NCBI GenBank assembly: GCA_009776565.1
Contig: WRNQ01000049.1
Location: forward strand, 3,412-9,217
Source of the DNA: Synergistaceae bacterium
GTDB lineage: Bacteria; Synergistota; Synergistia; Synergistales; Aminobacteriaceae
Reading direction: 5' to 3'
DNA: 5,806 nucleotides
Shown in pieces: positions 5,440-5,806 of this stretch. The position numbers and the translations under genes are program-made. Position 1 is the first letter of the stretch. Each line of letters begins with the position of its first letter. A model generated the notes under the pieces. The model did not search any database and was not told the DNA's origin. It saw only the letters and a list, made by a program, of their open reading frames with translations.

Positions 5440-5468
5440 TTGAACTTTTGCTTAGCATTCGTTACAAT
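5440..5468 (+). promoter_or_regulatory. Promoter for ridA
   Basis: TTGAAC (5440-5445) and TACAAT (5463-5468) are separated by 17 bp, a good housekeeping-type promoter. Transcription would begin near 5475, about 100 nt before the ridA start codon. It diverges from the minus-strand promoter about 40 bp away. Confidence 0.62.
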
Positions 5469-5475
5469 GATAGTA

Positions 5476-5577
5476 ATGCCTGACATTCGTAATTCAAGGT
5501 TTGACTATTATTTTCAGCTGCTGCAAAATGTGGAGGTATTTTCTGGAACATCAAAATATAGGAGGCTATTTAAATGA
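5476..5577 (+). other. Possible 33-codon leader ORF overlapping ridA start
   Basis: An open frame beginning ATGCCTGACATTCG at 5476 runs 33 codons to a TGA that overlaps the ridA ATG (ATGA at 5574-5577). The predicted transcription start (about 5475) falls at its ATG, so it would be read as a leaderless message. An in-frame ATG also exists at 5467, inside the -10. No ribosome binding site precedes either. The peptide (MPDIRNSRF at the start, YRRLFK at the end) matches nothing I know. Chance is a real alternative, because the ridA ribosome binding site lies within it. Confidence 0.25.
5560..5565 (+). promoter_or_regulatory. ridA ribosome binding site
   Basis: AGGAGG lies 8 bases before ATG 5574, and the protein from that ATG has the normal RidA N terminus. 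Confidence 0.75.
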
Positions 5578-5806
5578 AAAAGGAAATTAAGACCGACAAA
5601 GCTCCAAACCCTATCGGACCATATTCGCAAGGGATAATATCCGGGTCGCGTATTTACGTATCAGGGCAGGGACCAAAAGATCCGGTTACCGGGAATATCC
5701 CTGATGGGATAGCAGCCCAGACTCATCAAGCGCTAAAAAATATCCGCAGCATACTCGAAGCGGGCGGCGCCTCAATGGATGATGTTGTGAAAACAACAGT
5801 CCATCT
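5574..5806 (+). CDS. ridA: RidA family enamine/imine deaminase, 3' end missing
   Basis: RidA (YjgF/YER057c/UK114 family) hydrolyses reactive 2-aminoacrylate and related enamines or imines, released by PLP enzymes such as threonine/serine dehydratase, to 2-keto acids and ammonia. It is a cytoplasmic trimer. About 78 of the usual 125-130 residues are visible. Seen: PNPIGPYSQGI (residues 11-21), IYVSGQGPKDPVTGNIPDG (27-45), AAQTHQALKNI and DDVVKTTVHL at the window edge, all standard family signatures. The conserved active-site Arg (about 105) and Glu (about 120) lie beyond the window, so catalytic competence cannot be confirmed. The gene has a good ribosome binding site and promoter and is divergent from the exported-protein gene. 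Downstream neighbours are not visible. Confidence 0.93.
   Translation, partial: MKKEIKTDKAPNPIGPYSQGIISGSRIYVSGQGPKDPVTGNIPDGIAAQTHQALKNIRSILEAGGASMDDVVKTTVH

Overview
The window is bacterial DNA, probably from an anaerobe with an outer membrane or secreted proteome. It has five dehydrogenase and toxin-antitoxin (TA) type genes on the plus strand, one long exported protein of unknown function on the minus strand, and the start of a ridA gene at the right edge. The gene starts are varied (ATG, GTG, TTG), and Shine-Dalgarno sites are strong except at vapC, where none is visible. No phylogenetic marker is present. The dispersed-repeat style of the 705-1180 region faintly recalls host-associated spirochaete or Synergistota genomes, but this is only an impression.

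Left part (2-706): the C-terminal two thirds of a D-2-hydroxyacid dehydrogenase, with the NAD-binding motif and the catalytic Arg/Glu/His all visible. Its stop codon abuts a 340-bp non-coding repeat cluster (705-1044) made of three related units: one of 109-117 bp, one of 169 bp carrying a 57-bp insertion, and one truncated. A different, purine-rich repeat and two small hairpins follow (1096-1180). No gene is supported between 707 and 1240.

Middle (1187-3687): a near-consensus promoter drives a type II TA pair, vapB (AbrB-fold antitoxin) and vapC (PIN-domain RNase). Only 16 bp after vapC, with its own ribosome binding site but no visible promoter or terminator in between, comes a zinc-dependent medium-chain dehydrogenase. 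It overlaps by 3 bp a short-chain dehydrogenase that closely resembles KduD (2-dehydro-3-deoxy-D-gluconate 5-dehydrogenase). The four genes look like one transcription unit, so two sugar-acid or polyol dehydrogenases would be under TA autoregulation. The left-edge dehydrogenase may once have belonged to the same catabolic cluster, later split by the repeats and the TA module. This is inference.

Right part (3653-5806): a 555-residue exported protein is encoded on the minus strand, its 3' end overlapping kduD by 35 bp. A 250-bp divergent control region follows, with a good sigma-70-like promoter facing each way. The plus-strand promoter leads into ridA (enamine/imine deaminase), truncated by the window end. 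A short open frame begins at or near the predicted transcription start and ends in an ATGA overlap with the ridA start codon.
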